A DNA stretch of 64,000 nt, from assembly GCF_024606225.1 (NCBI RefSeq), contig NZ_JAGRPU010000017.1, forward strand, positions 1-64,000, written 5' to 3'. The translations under genes and the position numbers were made by a program. The notes beneath the pieces were generated by a model. That model was not told the DNA's origin. It searched no databases and saw only the letters and a list, made by a program, of their open reading frames with translations. This DNA comes from Endozoicomonas sp. ISHI1. GTDB taxonomy: Bacteria; Pseudomonadota; Gammaproteobacteria; Pseudomonadales; Endozoicomonadaceae. Every line of letters begins with the position of its first letter. Position 1 is the first letter of the stretch. Of the stretch, positions 16,513 through 26,533 are shown in pieces.

Positions 16513-19368
16513 ATGGAAAAAACGTTTAACCCTCACGCGATTGAGCGCAGCTGGTATCAGACCTGGGAAGAAAAAGGCTACTTTGCCCCCTCCGGCAAGG
16601 GCTCTCCCTACTCCATCATGATTCCACCGCCCAATGTCACCGGCAGTCTGCATATGGGTCATGCTTTTCAGGACTCTATTATGGACGCCCTGATTCGTTA
16701 CCAGCGCATGAAAGGCAGTAATACCCTGTGGCAGGTGGGTACTGACCATGCCGGTATTGCTACACAGATGGTGGTAGAGCGTAAAGTGCAGGCTGAAGAA
16801 GGCAAGACACGTCACGATTTCGGCCGTGCAGCCTTTACCGACAAGATCTGGGAATGGAAAGAAAAGTCCGGTGATAACATCACCCGTCAGCTGCGTCGTC
16901 TCGGAGCCTCTGTTGACTGGGACAATGAACGCTTCACCATGGACAAAGGCTTCTACAAAGCTGTTCAGGAAGTATTCGTTCGCCTATACAAAGACAATCT
17001 GATCTATCGTGGCAAACGCCTGGTCAACTGGGACCCCAAACTTCATACCGCCATCTCTGATCTGGAAGTGCTGAACAAGGATGTCAGGGGTCACATGTGG
17101 CACTTGCGTTACCCTCTGGCTGATGGCGAAAAAACCGCAGAAGGCAAAGACTACATTGTGGTCGCCACAACCCGTCCGGAAACCATGCTGGGGGACACAG
17201 GTGTTGCCGTTAATCCCGAAGACGAACGCTACAAGAGCCTGATCGGAAAAGACATTATTCTGCCACTGGTCAACCGTCGTATTCCTGTCGTTGCCGATGA
17301 ACATGCTGACATAGAAAAAGGCACAGGTTGTGTAAAAATCACTCCAGCTCATGACTTCAACGATAACGAAGTGGGTAAGCGTTGCGGTCTGCCCATGATC
17401 AATGTCATGACTCTTGAAGGGCATATCAGTGAACGGGGTGAAGTCTTTAACATTGATGGTTCCAACAATCACGACATTGACGCCCCCATCCCTGAGAAAT
17501 ACCGTGGCATGGAGCGTTTTGCCGCACGTAGAGCCATCATCGCTGACTTTGAAGCAGCCGGGCTGCTGGAAGAGATCAAGGATCACGAACTGATGGTGCC
17601 ATACGGCGACCGTTCAGACGTTGTCATCGAACCTCTGCTCACGGATCAGTGGTTTGTCCGTGCCGAGCCGCTGGCAAAACCTGCCATTGAAGCGGTTAAA
17701 GATGGCCGCATTCAGTTTGTCCCCAAACAGTACGAAAACATGTACTTTTCCTGGATGCAGGATATCCAGGACTGGTGTATCTCCCGCCAACTCTGGTGGG
17801 GCCACCGCATTCCAGCCTGGTATGATGAAAAAGGGAATGTTTATGTAGGTCGCAGTGAAGAAGACGTACGACAGGAAAACAACATTCCGGCCGGAGTCAG
17901 CCTGAGACAGGACGACGACGTGCTGGATACCTGGTTCTCTGCTGCACTCTGGACTTTTGGCACCCTGGGCTGGCCTGAAAACACAGAGCGTCTGAAAACC
18001 TTCCACCCCACAGATGTTCTGGTTTCCGGCTTTGACATCATTTTCTTCTGGGTTGCCCGGATGATCATGATGACCATGCATTTTGTCAAAGATGAAGACG
18101 GCAACCCTCAGGTACCCTTCAAGTACGTCTATATGACCGGCCTGATTCGTGATGAGAATGGCGACAAGATGTCCAAGTCCAAGGGTAACGTGCTGGACCC
18201 TCTGGATATGATCGACGGCATCAGTCTGGAAGATCTGGTTGAAAAACGCACCGGCAATATGATGCAGCCACAACTGGCGGCAAAAATTGAAAAACGTACC
18301 CGTAAAACCTTCACTGAAGGCATAGCGGCGCACGGTACTGACGCTCTGCGTTACACCCTCTACTCACTGGCTTCTACCGGTCGTGACATTAACTGGGATA
18401 TGAAACGTCTGGAAGGTTATAGAAACTTCTGCAACAAGATCTGGAACGCAGCCAACTACGTTCAGATGAACACTAAGGGTGAGGACTGTGGCCAGCATGG
18501 TGAGGACATTGAACTGACCCTGGCGGACAAGTGGGTTATTTCCCGACTGCAACGTCTGGAAGCCCAACTTGAAAAGAACCTGACGGACTTCCGTCTGGAT
18601 CACGCCTCCCAGAATCTGTACGACTTCATCTGGAATGAATACTGTGCCTGGTATCTGGAGCTTTCCAAGCCTGTGCTATGGAATGAAGACGCTTCCGAAG
18701 CCCTGAAACGTGGAACCCGTCGTACACTGGTTCGGGTTCTGGAAACCATTATGCGTCTGGCTCACCCATTCATGCCGTTTATTACTGAAGAGATCTGGCA
18801 GAACATCAAGAAAGAAGCCGGCGTTAAAGGTGAAACCCTGATGCTGCAGAGCTACCCGACTTTTGATGAAAGCAAGCTGGACGAAACTGCCGAGCAGGAC
18901 ATCGAATGGCTGAAAGGCTTTATCACCGGCATCCGCAATATCCGTGCTGAACTCAATATTGGCCCTAGTCGTGAACTGAATGTACTGCTGCGCAACCTCT
19001 CTTCTGACGACTATCGTCGTCTTGATGAAAACAGCACTTTTCTTAAGTCTTTGGCTAAATTGTCAGACATTCGTGCACTGAACTCTGACGAAGAAGCGCC
19101 TATGTCAACCACTCAATTGGTCGGCAAGATGGAAGTTTTGGTACCGATGGCTGGCCTGATCGACAAGGACAAGGAAGCAGCCCGTCTGAGCAAAGCAGTT
19201 GAACGACTGAATAAGGAGGTTCAGCGCTTTGAAGGCAAACTGGCCAATGAAAAGTTCATCAACAACGCCAAACCCGAAGTGGTTGAAAAAGAGCGCGGAA
19301 AGTTGGCCGAAGCCCTGGCTGCCAGAGAACGTTTGGATGAACAGCTCAAAGCGATTCAGGCTCTGTAA
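16513..19368 (+). CDS. valS: Valyl-tRNA synthetase (951 aa)
   Basis: Class Ia synthetase charging tRNA-Val. The HIGH-type motif is in [14 protein letters not shown] (about residue 40), the editing domain includes the [17 protein letters not shown] segment, the KMSKS motif is in [14 protein letters not shown], the anticodon-binding domain follows, and a C-terminal coiled coil ends the protein (Lys/Glu-rich, about 885-951). Length equals E. coli ValS. The start [11 protein letters not shown] agrees with the family. A terminator hairpin follows at 19415. Confidence 0.98.
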   Translation: MEKTFNPHAIERSWYQTWEEKGYFAPSGKGSPYSIMIPPPNVTGSLHMGHAFQDSIMDALIRYQRMKGSNTLWQVGTDHAGIATQMVVERKVQAEEGKTRHDFGRAAFTDKIWEWKEKSGDNITRQLRRLGASVDWDNERFTMDKGFYKAVQEVFVRLYKDNLIYRGKRLVNWDPKLHTAISDLEVLNKDVRGHMWHLRYPLADGEKTAEGKDYIVVATTRPETMLGDTGVAVNPEDERYKSLIGKDIILPLVNRRIPVVADEHADIEKGTGCVKITPAHDFNDNEVGKRCGLPMINVMTLEGHISERGEVFNIDGSNNHDIDAPIPEKYRGMERFAARRAIIADFEAAGLLEEIKDHELMVPYGDRSDVVIEPLLTDQWFVRAEPLAKPAIEAVKDGRIQFVPKQYENMYFSWMQDIQDWCISRQLWWGHRIPAWYDEKGNVYVGRSEEDVRQENNIPAGVSLRQDDDVLDTWFSAALWTFGTLGWPENTERLKTFHPTDVLVSGFDIIFFWVARMIMMTMHFVKDEDGNPQVPFKYVYMTGLIRDENGDKMSKSKGNVLDPLDMIDGISLEDLVEKRTGNMMQPQLAAKIEKRTRKTFTEGIAAHGTDALRYTLYSLASTGRDINWDMKRLEGYRNFCNKIWNAANYVQMNTKGEDCGQHGEDIELTLADKWVISRLQRLEAQLEKNLTDFRLDHASQNLYDFIWNEYCAWYLELSKPVLWNEDASEALKRGTRRTLVRVLETIMRLAHPFMPFITEEIWQNIKKEAGVKGETLMLQSYPTFDESKLDETAEQDIEWLKGFITGIRNIRAELNIGPSRELNVLLRNLSSDDYRRLDENSTFLKSLAKLSDIRALNSDEEAPMSTTQLVGKMEVLVPMAGLIDKDKEAARLSKAVERLNKEVQRFEGKLANEKFINNAKPEVVEKERGKLAEALAARERLDEQLKAIQAL

Positions 19369-19414
19369 AAAACGGTAGACGTTCAGTTTACCTTTTTTGA
19401 CTCCTGAATGAACG

Positions 19415-19449
19415 AAAGGCCTGTGAGCAGAAGCAGACAGGCCTTCTTT
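19415..19449 (+). terminator. Rho-independent terminator after valS
   Basis: AAAGGCCTGT pairs with ACAGGCCTT across a 12-base loop and is followed by CTTT. It sits about 47 bases after the valS stop and also faces the converging gene at 19483-19842. Confidence 0.8.
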
Positions 19450-19482
19450 AGCGATTTGCCAGGGACGCAAAAGCAGTTGCCC

Positions 19483-19842
19483 CTAATCGTTGTTTTTCCG
19501 GAATTGATTCCTGATCCGTTGCAATCTTATCCACTCTTCTTCAGCAGCCAGTAGCTCTGAAAACAGCTCGTGCCCAACGACCGAATCAGAATCACCGTCT
19601 TCTTCAACACCCTCTGCCCGCTCTTCAATCCAGAAGTGCTCAAATCGATCTTCAATCTGAAGGTTCAACAAATTAGCCCGTACGACTCTGGAATCATCAT
19701 CTATTCTGAGAATGACTTCCCTGTCAGAGAAAAACCGTTTAACCCTTGCAAACAAGCTCTTCCAGAAAAAAAGAAACTCACCTTTTTCAAGATTTCCCGG
19801 ACCTGAAGTGGGCTCATCACCCTGATCAGAATCGTCAACCAT
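19483..19842 (-). CDS. Hypothetical acidic protein (119 aa)
   Basis: An acidic protein starting MVDDSDQGDEP, with a short aromatic segment (EFLFFWKSLFARVKRFF), a DREVILRIDDDSRVVRANLL stretch that reads like beta strands, and a C-terminal helical part rich in Glu. No domain recognised. It converges on valS behind the terminator. The composition is protein-like and regional coding strand use supports it, but homology support could not be judged here. Confidence 0.5.
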   Translation of the reverse strand: MVDDSDQGDEPTSGPGNLEKGEFLFFWKSLFARVKRFFSDREVILRIDDDSRVVRANLLNLQIEDRFEHFWIEERAEGVEEDGDSDSVVGHELFSELLAAEEEWIRLQRIRNQFRKNND

Positions 19843-20071
19843 AATTCGCCCTTACTGAACGGTCTTATAAATTGATTATAGAACCCCGCTTTTCTCTGGT
19901 CTGACATCCAGATTACGGCATTATTGACAGCATTTAATCAGGCAAGGAAGAAGACTCGGCAAACCCATAAAGTGGGTAAAAAGTCATCAGGAGAGAGAAA
20001 ACGGAGGAATAAAGAAACGAATGAAACAAGGCCAGCCCCAGGAAGCTGACCCAATTCAGGCGCCTGAACAC

Positions 20072-21589
20072 TTATTTGATATCAAGAACCTGCTCTTCAA
20101 TTTTCTGCTTCCAGATTTGTGGTCCGGTTTTGTGGACAGAATCACCGGTGTGATCCACCGCTACGGTCACTGGCATATCCTTGACCTCAAATTCGTAGAT
20201 GGCTTCCATCCCCAGCTCAGGGAAGGCAACCACTTCTGCTTTCTTGACAGCCTGGGAAACCAGATAGGCGGCTCCACCCACGGCGATCAGATAGACAGAT
20301 TCGTTATCCCTGATCGCATCAATCGCAGCATCACCCCGTTCAGCCTTGCCAATCATTCCAGCCAGACCTGTCTGCTCCAGCATAGTGCGGGTAAATTTGT
20401 CCATACGGGTAGAAGTCGTCGGACCCGCCGGACCAACCACTTCATCACGAACCGGATCAACAGGTCCTACGTAATAAATAAAGCGACCTTTCAAATCAAC
20501 AGGCAGCTCTTCACCACAGGACATCATATCAACCATGCGCTTGTGGGCAGCATCGCGACCCGTCAGGATTTTTCCTGACAGCAGTACTGTGTCACCGGGT
20601 TTCCAGCCTTTGATCTCTTCTTTTGAGATGTCGTCAACATTGACTTTTCGCACCCCTTCACTCATATCCAGAGCGACTTCAGGGTAATCATCCAGACTCG
20701 GAGCTTCCTGAATCACGGGGCCACTGCCGTCCAGTACAAAATGTGCATGTCGTGTAGCAGCACAGTTTGGAATCATCGCTACAGGCAGAGAAGCAGCATG
20801 AGTCGGGTAATCCTTGATTTTGATATCAAGCACTGTGGTGAGACCGCCCAGACCCTGTGCACCAATACCCAGACTATTAACGGCATCCATGATCTCCAAA
20901 CGCAGTTCTTCAACCCGGTTACCGGGTCCGCGCTCTCTGAGTTCATGAATATCGATAGGTTCCATCAGGGATTCCTTGGCCAGCACCATGGCTTTTTCGG
21001 CCGTACCACCGATACCAATGCCCAGCATACCCGGAGGACACCAGCCCGCACCCATCGTTGGCACAGTTTTCCTGACCCACTCAACAATATCATCAGACGG
21101 GTTAAGCATAGCCAGCTTGGACTTGTTCTCAGAACCGCCTCCTTTGGCTGCCACCTGGACATCAACAGTATCCCCTGGCACCAAAGTCATATGGATAACA
21201 GCAGGTGTGTTGTCTCTGGTATTTTTACGGGCACCTGCCGGATCTTCCAAAACGGAGGCACGGAGAACATTTTCCGGGTGCGTGTAGGCACGGCGAACAC
21301 CTTCATTCACCATATCCTCGACACTTCGGTCACTTTCGAAGCGGACATTCATACCGATTTTGAGAAAGACAGTAACAATACCGGTATCCTGACAAATGGG
21401 TCGTTTACCCATGGCACACATTCTGGAATTAATCAGAATCTGGGCCATGGCGTCTTTGGCTGCCTTGGAGGGCTCTTTCTTCCAGGCATCATGAACAGCG
21501 TGAATAAAGTCCAGCGGATGATAACAGGAGATAAATTGCAGAGCGTCAGCTACGCTCTCAATCAGATCCTCTTCACGAATTAATGGCAT
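20072..21589 (-). CDS. Class I (iron-sulfur) fumarate hydratase (505 aa)
   Basis: Converts fumarate to L-malate in the TCA cycle with an oxygen-sensitive [4Fe-4S] cluster. Cluster cysteines are in RPICQDTG, GAGWCPPGM and PNCAATRH. The N-terminal alpha domain and C-terminal beta domain (from about GWKPGDTVLLSGKILTGRDAAHKR) are fused in one chain, as in FumA/FumB. Start at 21589 (MPLIREEDLI) has GGGGAGC six bases upstream; the frame extends 78 bases further without support. Length fits the single-chain family. Monocistronic. Confidence 0.95.
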   Translation of the reverse strand: MPLIREEDLIESVADALQFISCYHPLDFIHAVHDAWKKEPSKAAKDAMAQILINSRMCAMGKRPICQDTGIVTVFLKIGMNVRFESDRSVEDMVNEGVRRAYTHPENVLRASVLEDPAGARKNTRDNTPAVIHMTLVPGDTVDVQVAAKGGGSENKSKLAMLNPSDDIVEWVRKTVPTMGAGWCPPGMLGIGIGGTAEKAMVLAKESLMEPIDIHELRERGPGNRVEELRLEIMDAVNSLGIGAQGLGGLTTVLDIKIKDYPTHAASLPVAMIPNCAATRHAHFVLDGSGPVIQEAPSLDDYPEVALDMSEGVRKVNVDDISKEEIKGWKPGDTVLLSGKILTGRDAAHKRMVDMMSCGEELPVDLKGRFIYYVGPVDPVRDEVVGPAGPTTSTRMDKFTRTMLEQTGLAGMIGKAERGDAAIDAIRDNESVYLIAVGGAAYLVSQAVKKAEVVAFPELGMEAIYEFEVKDMPVTVAVDHTGDSVHKTGPQIWKQKIEEQVLDIK

Positions 21590-22058
21590 TGCGCTCCCCA
21601 ACTCCCATGTTCGGTCCAGATACCTGTCGTGCCCAAAGCACAGCTCCAACAGACTCCGGATTTGCAAGCTTCAAAGTATTACGATCTCTGAAGAACAGCC
21701 TTCAGGACCCTGACCGGTTAACCGGCTCTGTTTTTCGTTACTGCTCTGAACAGAAACGTCTGTCGTGCAGATCAAAACATCAATGAAGAACCCATCGAAA
21801 CCTGACAGTTTTAACGGTTTCCTATGGACTTCCCCTCCTCATTTGCCCGGCCAGTATATCAATGCTTGGCATCAGAAAACATGGATTGAAAACAGGATCT
21901 TTCACTTTTTATCACGGATTACCGAAACAAAACGACACATTATACCTGACAACACGGGTTACAGCAGAATCATGGTTTCGGTTGATACGCTAAAGCGGAA
22001 AAACACAAAAGCATTGCAAAGAGGGCTTTTCTACATTTGACTGGGCAGGAAATTGAAG
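21590..22058. other. Intergenic region upstream of fumarase
   Basis: About 470 bases. A 91-codon plus-strand frame (21765-22040) has no recognisable family and no ribosome-binding site, so I do not call it. The fumarase promoter should be in the left part. Nothing else recognised. Confidence 0.4.
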
Positions 22059-23276
22059 TTAAGGGCTGGATTCTATGAACATATTTACTACAGAGCTTAT
22101 GGAATCATTTTCATCAATGACCTGCAATTTTATTTTTGGCATCACCCATATTGTTTTGGCGTCTGATGAGGGGTAGGACTCTATTATCTGACTGACACCA
22201 AAAACTTTCGGGTAAATAAGCTCTTCCCGGATCTTTCTAATTGCCCGCCTCTTTACTACCTTCCAGGTTTCCTGAAGGTTATTATCCGGCAATAATTTGA
22301 CTGACGAGCTGGCTTGAGGCGGTTTGCGGAATATATTAATTGCATACTTTGAGTCATTAGATGAAAGGGAGTCTATCTGAGCTGTTCCCTCTGCAGTGTT
22401 GGCGCTGACAAGTATCGTTACTGGAATAGTAACCGTTTTTTCTCTCATCTTTTTTTTTGATTTTGATGTGCGTGGGGGCTCAATACCTAAAAGAAGTTGC
22501 CCTGTGATATGAAAGTGATAGTGATCGTGCTCACTTATAGTAGATCTTTCAGAAGCAGCACCATGGGAGGACTCTTCTTCCGGAGGTAGCAGTCCCGGGG
22601 TGGCATCAGTTAATGACTTTGCATGAGACTCGGTTCTTATCAGCTTCGGTCGCGAGGCCTCCTTAATGGCACTTTTGCCTGAAGCTGGTCGTTTTCGTGA
22701 TGCTGGTTCATTTTCAACACTGGATGAAGCAGTGCTCCCGGAAATAGTAACTGTTGGATCTTTAAGAATGGGGTCAATCACATATAACTGATCCTGGTTT
22801 TGGATTTCAATGGGTCCTATCGGGAGGGCAAGGGGGAAGCCAGATCGTTGATCACCCTCAGTAGATGACATTTGAATTAATGTCTCGGGTGAAAACTCTT
22901 GAAGAGGCTCATGAGTCACTACGCCTTGATCTAAGGAAGGAGACAACAACCGATTTTGATTTAAAGAGTAAGAAGCCGGCCAGAGCTCCATACTAAAAAG
23001 CGAGTTTTTCCTATAAATAGTTTCAGGGAGGATAATTGCAACACTTGGCTTTAGTGACTGTGCCGGGTGTGTATAGGAACCGAGAGAATGTGAAATAATA
23101 AGGTGGCAACTATCCCCTTGTCGATGTGCGACGACAATTTCATCGTATAACTCATCAAAAGTAACACTGTACTCGGTGATGCTATCAGCCAAATCATCAT
23201 CTGCGTTAGCATTCATGGCTAAATATCCAAGTGCAAGGGTAAAGAAAGTTCTTGCGAAAAGACTATAGGAAACCAT
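22059..23276 (-). CDS. Secreted orphan protein with disordered Ser/Lys-rich middle (405 aa)
   Basis: Signal peptide at residues 1-25 (hydrophobic FFTLALGYLAMNA, likely cleavage after NADD or NA). About 30-180 is a soluble domain containing SDSCHLIISHSLGSY-like strands. About 180-260 is low complexity, rich in Ser, Glu, Lys and Pro, with basic patches (SRKRPASGKS). The C-terminal part is a second domain with a basic helix WKVVKRRAIRKIREEL. No family recognised. Its promoter region lies directly against an IS4-family insertion 66 bases upstream, which may have changed or silenced its expression. It may be a host-directed secreted protein, by analogy only. Confidence 0.65.
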   Translation of the reverse strand: MVSYSLFARTFFTLALGYLAMNANADDDLADSITEYSVTFDELYDEIVVAHRQGDSCHLIISHSLGSYTHPAQSLKPSVAIILPETIYRKNSLFSMELWPASYSLNQNRLLSPSLDQGVVTHEPLQEFSPETLIQMSSTEGDQRSGFPLALPIGPIEIQNQDQLYVIDPILKDPTVTISGSTASSSVENEPASRKRPASGKSAIKEASRPKLIRTESHAKSLTDATPGLLPPEEESSHGAASERSTISEHDHYHFHITGQLLLGIEPPRTSKSKKKMREKTVTIPVTILVSANTAEGTAQIDSLSSNDSKYAINIFRKPPQASSSVKLLPDNNLQETWKVVKRRAIRKIREELIYPKVFGVSQIIESYPSSDAKTIWVMPKIKLQVIDENDSISSVVNMFIESSP

Positions 23277-23341
23277 GCTTTGTCACCTATTTGACTACTG
23301 GACAGAAACATTCTATCCATCCATCACTGCTAATCGGCACT

Positions 23342-24772
23342 CTTAGGGTAGACATTAAGCCCCACCCACAGCACAAAGACCTAATCTTGTACGCCCTGAA
23401 CAACCATCTCGTGCAGGGTGTTCACGTTTCGCATTATCTGCCCAGAAGTTGAGCAGCTTCCTTGTATGTGAGAGTAGGGACTTTCCTGCATTCATAAGGG
23501 ATAAAATGACATTACCAAACAGCCGGGTTCCACTTTTCATCGCCTTATGCGTCGAGATTTCTTCAATGGCTCCACTTTTATAGAGGTTCGCCTGCGCAGC
23601 ATGGGCAAGATACCTTTTCAACGTCGCAACCACGAAGGACATCAGAATCAGGCTAAACACCAGTGTCGCTGATTTAGTGTTAAAACGATGCCACCCTGAA
23701 TAGGACTTAATCTCTTTGAAGATAAGCTCTATTTGCCATCGTAGACGATAGGCCTGAAGTACTTCACTCAGGGTGAACTCAACCCGGTTAAGGTTGCTTA
23801 CAACGAATACCCATTTCAGTTTCCTGTCATTCCAGCGGACAACAAAACGATATGGCCAGGCTTTGAATCCTGGCCATTCTACATCAAGGTCGAGGCATTG
23901 ATCTTTAGGGAAGCCAGACAACACTTCCTTAAGTTTTTTCCCTTTGTAGCGATTGAGATTTTTGCCATCCTCCCGTACTGCGCTGAGTATTGTCGGGTTG
24001 ATACTCTGAGGCGCCTTGCAGATAAAAGAACCCTCCCGGTCATCAATGGCAGCAAAGGATTCCAACTCAAAATAACCGGCATCAATCAGCATCAGGATAT
24101 TGGCCATGGAGGTTGGCAGTGGTGGCAGACAGTCTCTTTCTGAACGGGTATCTTCAGTGAGCTGCACGCGCACCAGATTGTTGGTAAGAAGATCCATTGT
24201 CGTATGCAGTTCGACAGCAGCAGGACTGACCGTTGAGAACCTGCCGGGAAATGCTTCCTTCAGGGCATCGTAGACAGCTTGCGATGAGCCGTCATGAATC
24301 AGAATGTGCTCAAACTCTGAAAATGGACTGTCCTCATCAAACGCCATGACTTTGCGGGAAAAGACTTCCAGACATTGCACCCATAGCCAGAGGACAAGAG
24401 CAGGCATCGCGTCTTTTTTAGCTTGATTTGCCCAGGAACGATAGGAGACATTCAGACCCGTCAACTCATTAAATTTACGGTGGAGATCGGCTTGAGTATC
24501 GCAGTTTCCATCACCAGCGAGGGCATCAATCAGTGAAAGGATAAAGTCCAAGGGGCGGATATCTCGCTGTCGTATAGTAAAACCAAGCTGTTCCGCCATG
24601 CTGAGGAGTTCAGACCGGTCGAAACACGTCAGCAGTTTTTTTCAACTAGTCTACTATTTGCAGTACTCATCTTGTTCAGCCTTGATACTTTTCGCGAAGC
24701 TTTATTTTGGCTGTTCAAGGTGAGTTCTGCCGCTGGAAATGAAGCTTTTTTGAGCTTAATGTCCACCCTAAG
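23342..24772 (-). mobile_element. IS4-family insertion sequence, intact, 1431 bp
   Basis: Terminal inverted repeats CTTAGGGTAGACATTAAGC (left, 23342-23360) and its complement with one mismatch (right, 24754-24772). They are flanked by perfect 10-bp target duplications AATCGGCACT at 23332-23341 and 24773-24782. It contains one full transposase gene. IS4-group elements duplicate about 9-12 bp, in agreement. Perfect duplications and an intact gene suggest a recent insertion. Confidence 0.93.
23355..24599 (-). CDS. IS4-family DDE transposase (414 aa)
   Basis: Cut-and-paste DDE transposase of the IS4 group. First Asp in the IHDGSSQAV segment, second Asp in MLIDAGYFE, and the Glu in the Y-x2-R-x3-E-x6-K signature AYRLRWQIELIFKEIK that defines IS4. 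The N-terminal part is helical with a DNA-binding look (RKFNELTGLNVSYRSW). The frame is complete between the two inverted repeats, starting 173 bases inside the right end. No frameshift, so it is potentially active. Confidence 0.93.
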   Translation of the reverse strand: MAEQLGFTIRQRDIRPLDFILSLIDALAGDGNCDTQADLHRKFNELTGLNVSYRSWANQAKKDAMPALVLWLWVQCLEVFSRKVMAFDEDSPFSEFEHILIHDGSSQAVYDALKEAFPGRFSTVSPAAVELHTTMDLLTNNLVRVQLTEDTRSERDCLPPLPTSMANILMLIDAGYFELESFAAIDDREGSFICKAPQSINPTILSAVREDGKNLNRYKGKKLKEVLSGFPKDQCLDLDVEWPGFKAWPYRFVVRWNDRKLKWVFVVSNLNRVEFTLSEVLQAYRLRWQIELIFKEIKSYSGWHRFNTKSATLVFSLILMSFVVATLKRYLAHAAQANLYKSGAIEEISTHKAMKSGTRLFGNVILSLMNAGKSLLSHTRKLLNFWADNAKREHPARDGCSGRTRLGLCAVGGA

Positions 24773-24937
24773 AATCGGCACTCATAGTAACACATAACCT
24801 CTGGTTCAAGCGCCAGGCATCAGCGCATTCCTTTGAAACATTTGGTATTTTTAAGGAAGTATGACTATATTGACGTCTTCGTCTTGTTGTTATTTGTAGC
24901 CAGAAAATGCTACAAACTTTTTTATACGAGAAACTTC

Positions 24938-25615
24938 ATGTTTAATAAACTATACCCTTTGCTTTTTTTTATATTTTCATTCTGCTCCTGGACTTGGGCG
25001 ACCGTAGAAATCATTGGGCCAGACACTTTTACCTATACAGATAGTACAGGTAGTAAAAAAACTCGACAAATTCGTGGCTACACCAGGCCTGAGAATCTTG
25101 AGCAATATTTACAACTGGCCGCTGCTAACTCTGAAACCACCCTGAAGATTGATAGAGACCTCAAAGAGAGAAGAATAAGTAAAGTTTACTTTATTCAGTT
25201 TTCAGCTGATCCCGAAGGCATTGTTGACCAGAGTGAAAATATTGGTTTTATCGTCATTTTGAACGATGGAACAGCTCTCCTTAGTTTTGATTATTTATCC
25301 TCTCCAATGAAAATTGCAAGCACCTATGATCAAACCAAAGCAAGAGATAGACTAGAGTCTCATATTTACAATCATGCTGTACAATTCGGTTTTTTGGATC
25401 AAGGCTCAATGGAGTCTGTTTTATGGTCCATGCCCTCATCCTCGAATCAGAATTTCAAGCAATTAGGCTTTCGGAGAGACAAGAAAAAAACCACCAGATA
25501 TCAAGCAACCTTTCTGATTCCCTATCTAAATCTATCGGGACAGGGAACCTTAGAAATAAGAAATATTGGCACCTACCAATACACTATTCTTGAGTCTGCT
25601 TCGGTACAGTTATAG
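24938..25615 (+). CDS. Secreted hypothetical protein (225 aa)
   Basis: Start at 24938 (MFNKLYPLLFFIFSF) gives a clean signal peptide ending about WTWA; the frame opens 105 bases earlier without support. The mature part is soluble with a charged middle and beta-rich C-terminus (TRYQATFLIPYLNLSGQGTL). Family not recognised. It lies in AT-rich accessory DNA right of the IS element, with which it does not share sequence. Possibly exported toxin or host-interaction protein; no direct evidence. Confidence 0.6.
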   Translation: MFNKLYPLLFFIFSFCSWTWATVEIIGPDTFTYTDSTGSKKTRQIRGYTRPENLEQYLQLAAANSETTLKIDRDLKERRISKVYFIQFSADPEGIVDQSENIGFIVILNDGTALLSFDYLSSPMKIASTYDQTKARDRLESHIYNHAVQFGFLDQGSMESVLWSMPSSSNQNFKQLGFRRDKKKTTRYQATFLIPYLNLSGQGTLEIRNIGTYQYTILESASVQL

Positions 25616-25792
25616 GAAGCTAAAGCCAAATTCAGCGGCTACTGAAAGCAGCCTGTTGGTATTTTTGCAGGCTCTGGTCTCGAATAGTTAATATTCCTAA
25701 CACACTTGTTCCTATTGATAGAACTCTTTCGCAACAGCATAGTCAAATCAACTATCAACAATCCAAACTGTTTATTTCTTAAGGAGAATAAA

Positions 25793-26416
25793 ATGCAAGG
25801 GATAGCTAAAGCAGCTCTATTACAACCGAGTACAAAAGGCGATTCAAACAAAGAAAGCCTATCTATAGGTAACTTCGCCAATAAATCTGTAAGCCTTACA
25901 TCTCTGAGCTTTACTTATTTCCCCAAAAGCCAATCTTTAATTTCTGCTGTAAAATTAACGGAAAGAGAGGCGATTCAACGAGATGTATTAACAATATATT
26001 ACCCCAGAGGTAGCATTTATTTTGGCTCTGGAGAATGTCAAAATCAATTGAATTATGATATTGAAGATATGATTTTTAATAGTGATCTGGACCATAAAGC
26101 AGAGTTACATAAACCAGAGAACCCGACTAGAACAAATAACGAGGAAAAAGGTTGGCACTGCCACATTAAAGTAAATAGAAAAGATCTTCCTGATTTTTTA
26201 GGGCGCGTTTTTATAAGGCATAAAGTAGATACGACTAACGATGCTACTCATAAAAGTCAATTTTTGTACTCGATGTCGGCGCTTAGAGAAACACCCAGTC
26301 TTGGTGGGCTTACTTTTAAAGATGGGAGCATTACACAAAATGCTGAATGTACCGATATGAAAAAAAGTTCACCTTTAAATACAGATAGCTTTAGGTCAGT
26401 TGAGTATATTGATTAA
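25793..26416 (+). CDS. Hypothetical protein next to a degenerate attC (207 aa)
   Basis: Start at 25793 (MQGIAKAALL) has a strong AAGGAG site seven bases upstream. A soluble protein with no signal peptide and a mixed composition; a small Cys/His group in HCHIKVNRKD. No family recognised. The stop codon lies one base from the core of the attC-like site at 26418-26505, and the gene reads toward that site. This is the placement of a cassette gene inverted in the array, but no second attC was found to its left, so it may be chromosomal. Confidence 0.6.
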   Translation: MQGIAKAALLQPSTKGDSNKESLSIGNFANKSVSLTSLSFTYFPKSQSLISAVKLTEREAIQRDVLTIYYPRGSIYFGSGECQNQLNYDIEDMIFNSDLDHKAELHKPENPTRTNNEEKGWHCHIKVNRKDLPDFLGRVFIRHKVDTTNDATHKSQFLYSMSALRETPSLGGLTFKDGSITQNAECTDMKKSSPLNTDSFRSVEYID

Positions 26417-26417
26417 A

Positions 26418-26505
26418 GCTCGTAACACCCGCTTCAGCCACGTGCCTGAGGCGCAACGGATGGTGGGACGAAGTCTCAAAACGAAATGGTATCATTTGTT
26501 AGCTG
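26418..26505 (-). repeat. Degenerate attC site of the relic integron platform
   Basis: Related to the three attC sites at the left end of the window: CGCTTCAGCC, GGCGC, ACGAAG-x-C and CATTTGTTAGC are kept in the same order and spacing. Minus-strand cores are CAGCTAAC and GTTACGAGC. The inner stem arms no longer pair well, so it is probably a weak recombination substrate. The first core is complementary to the cassette end at 27229-27237. Confidence 0.72.
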
Positions 26506-26533
26506 TTATGCTTGTTTTTCAAGGATAAGTACA

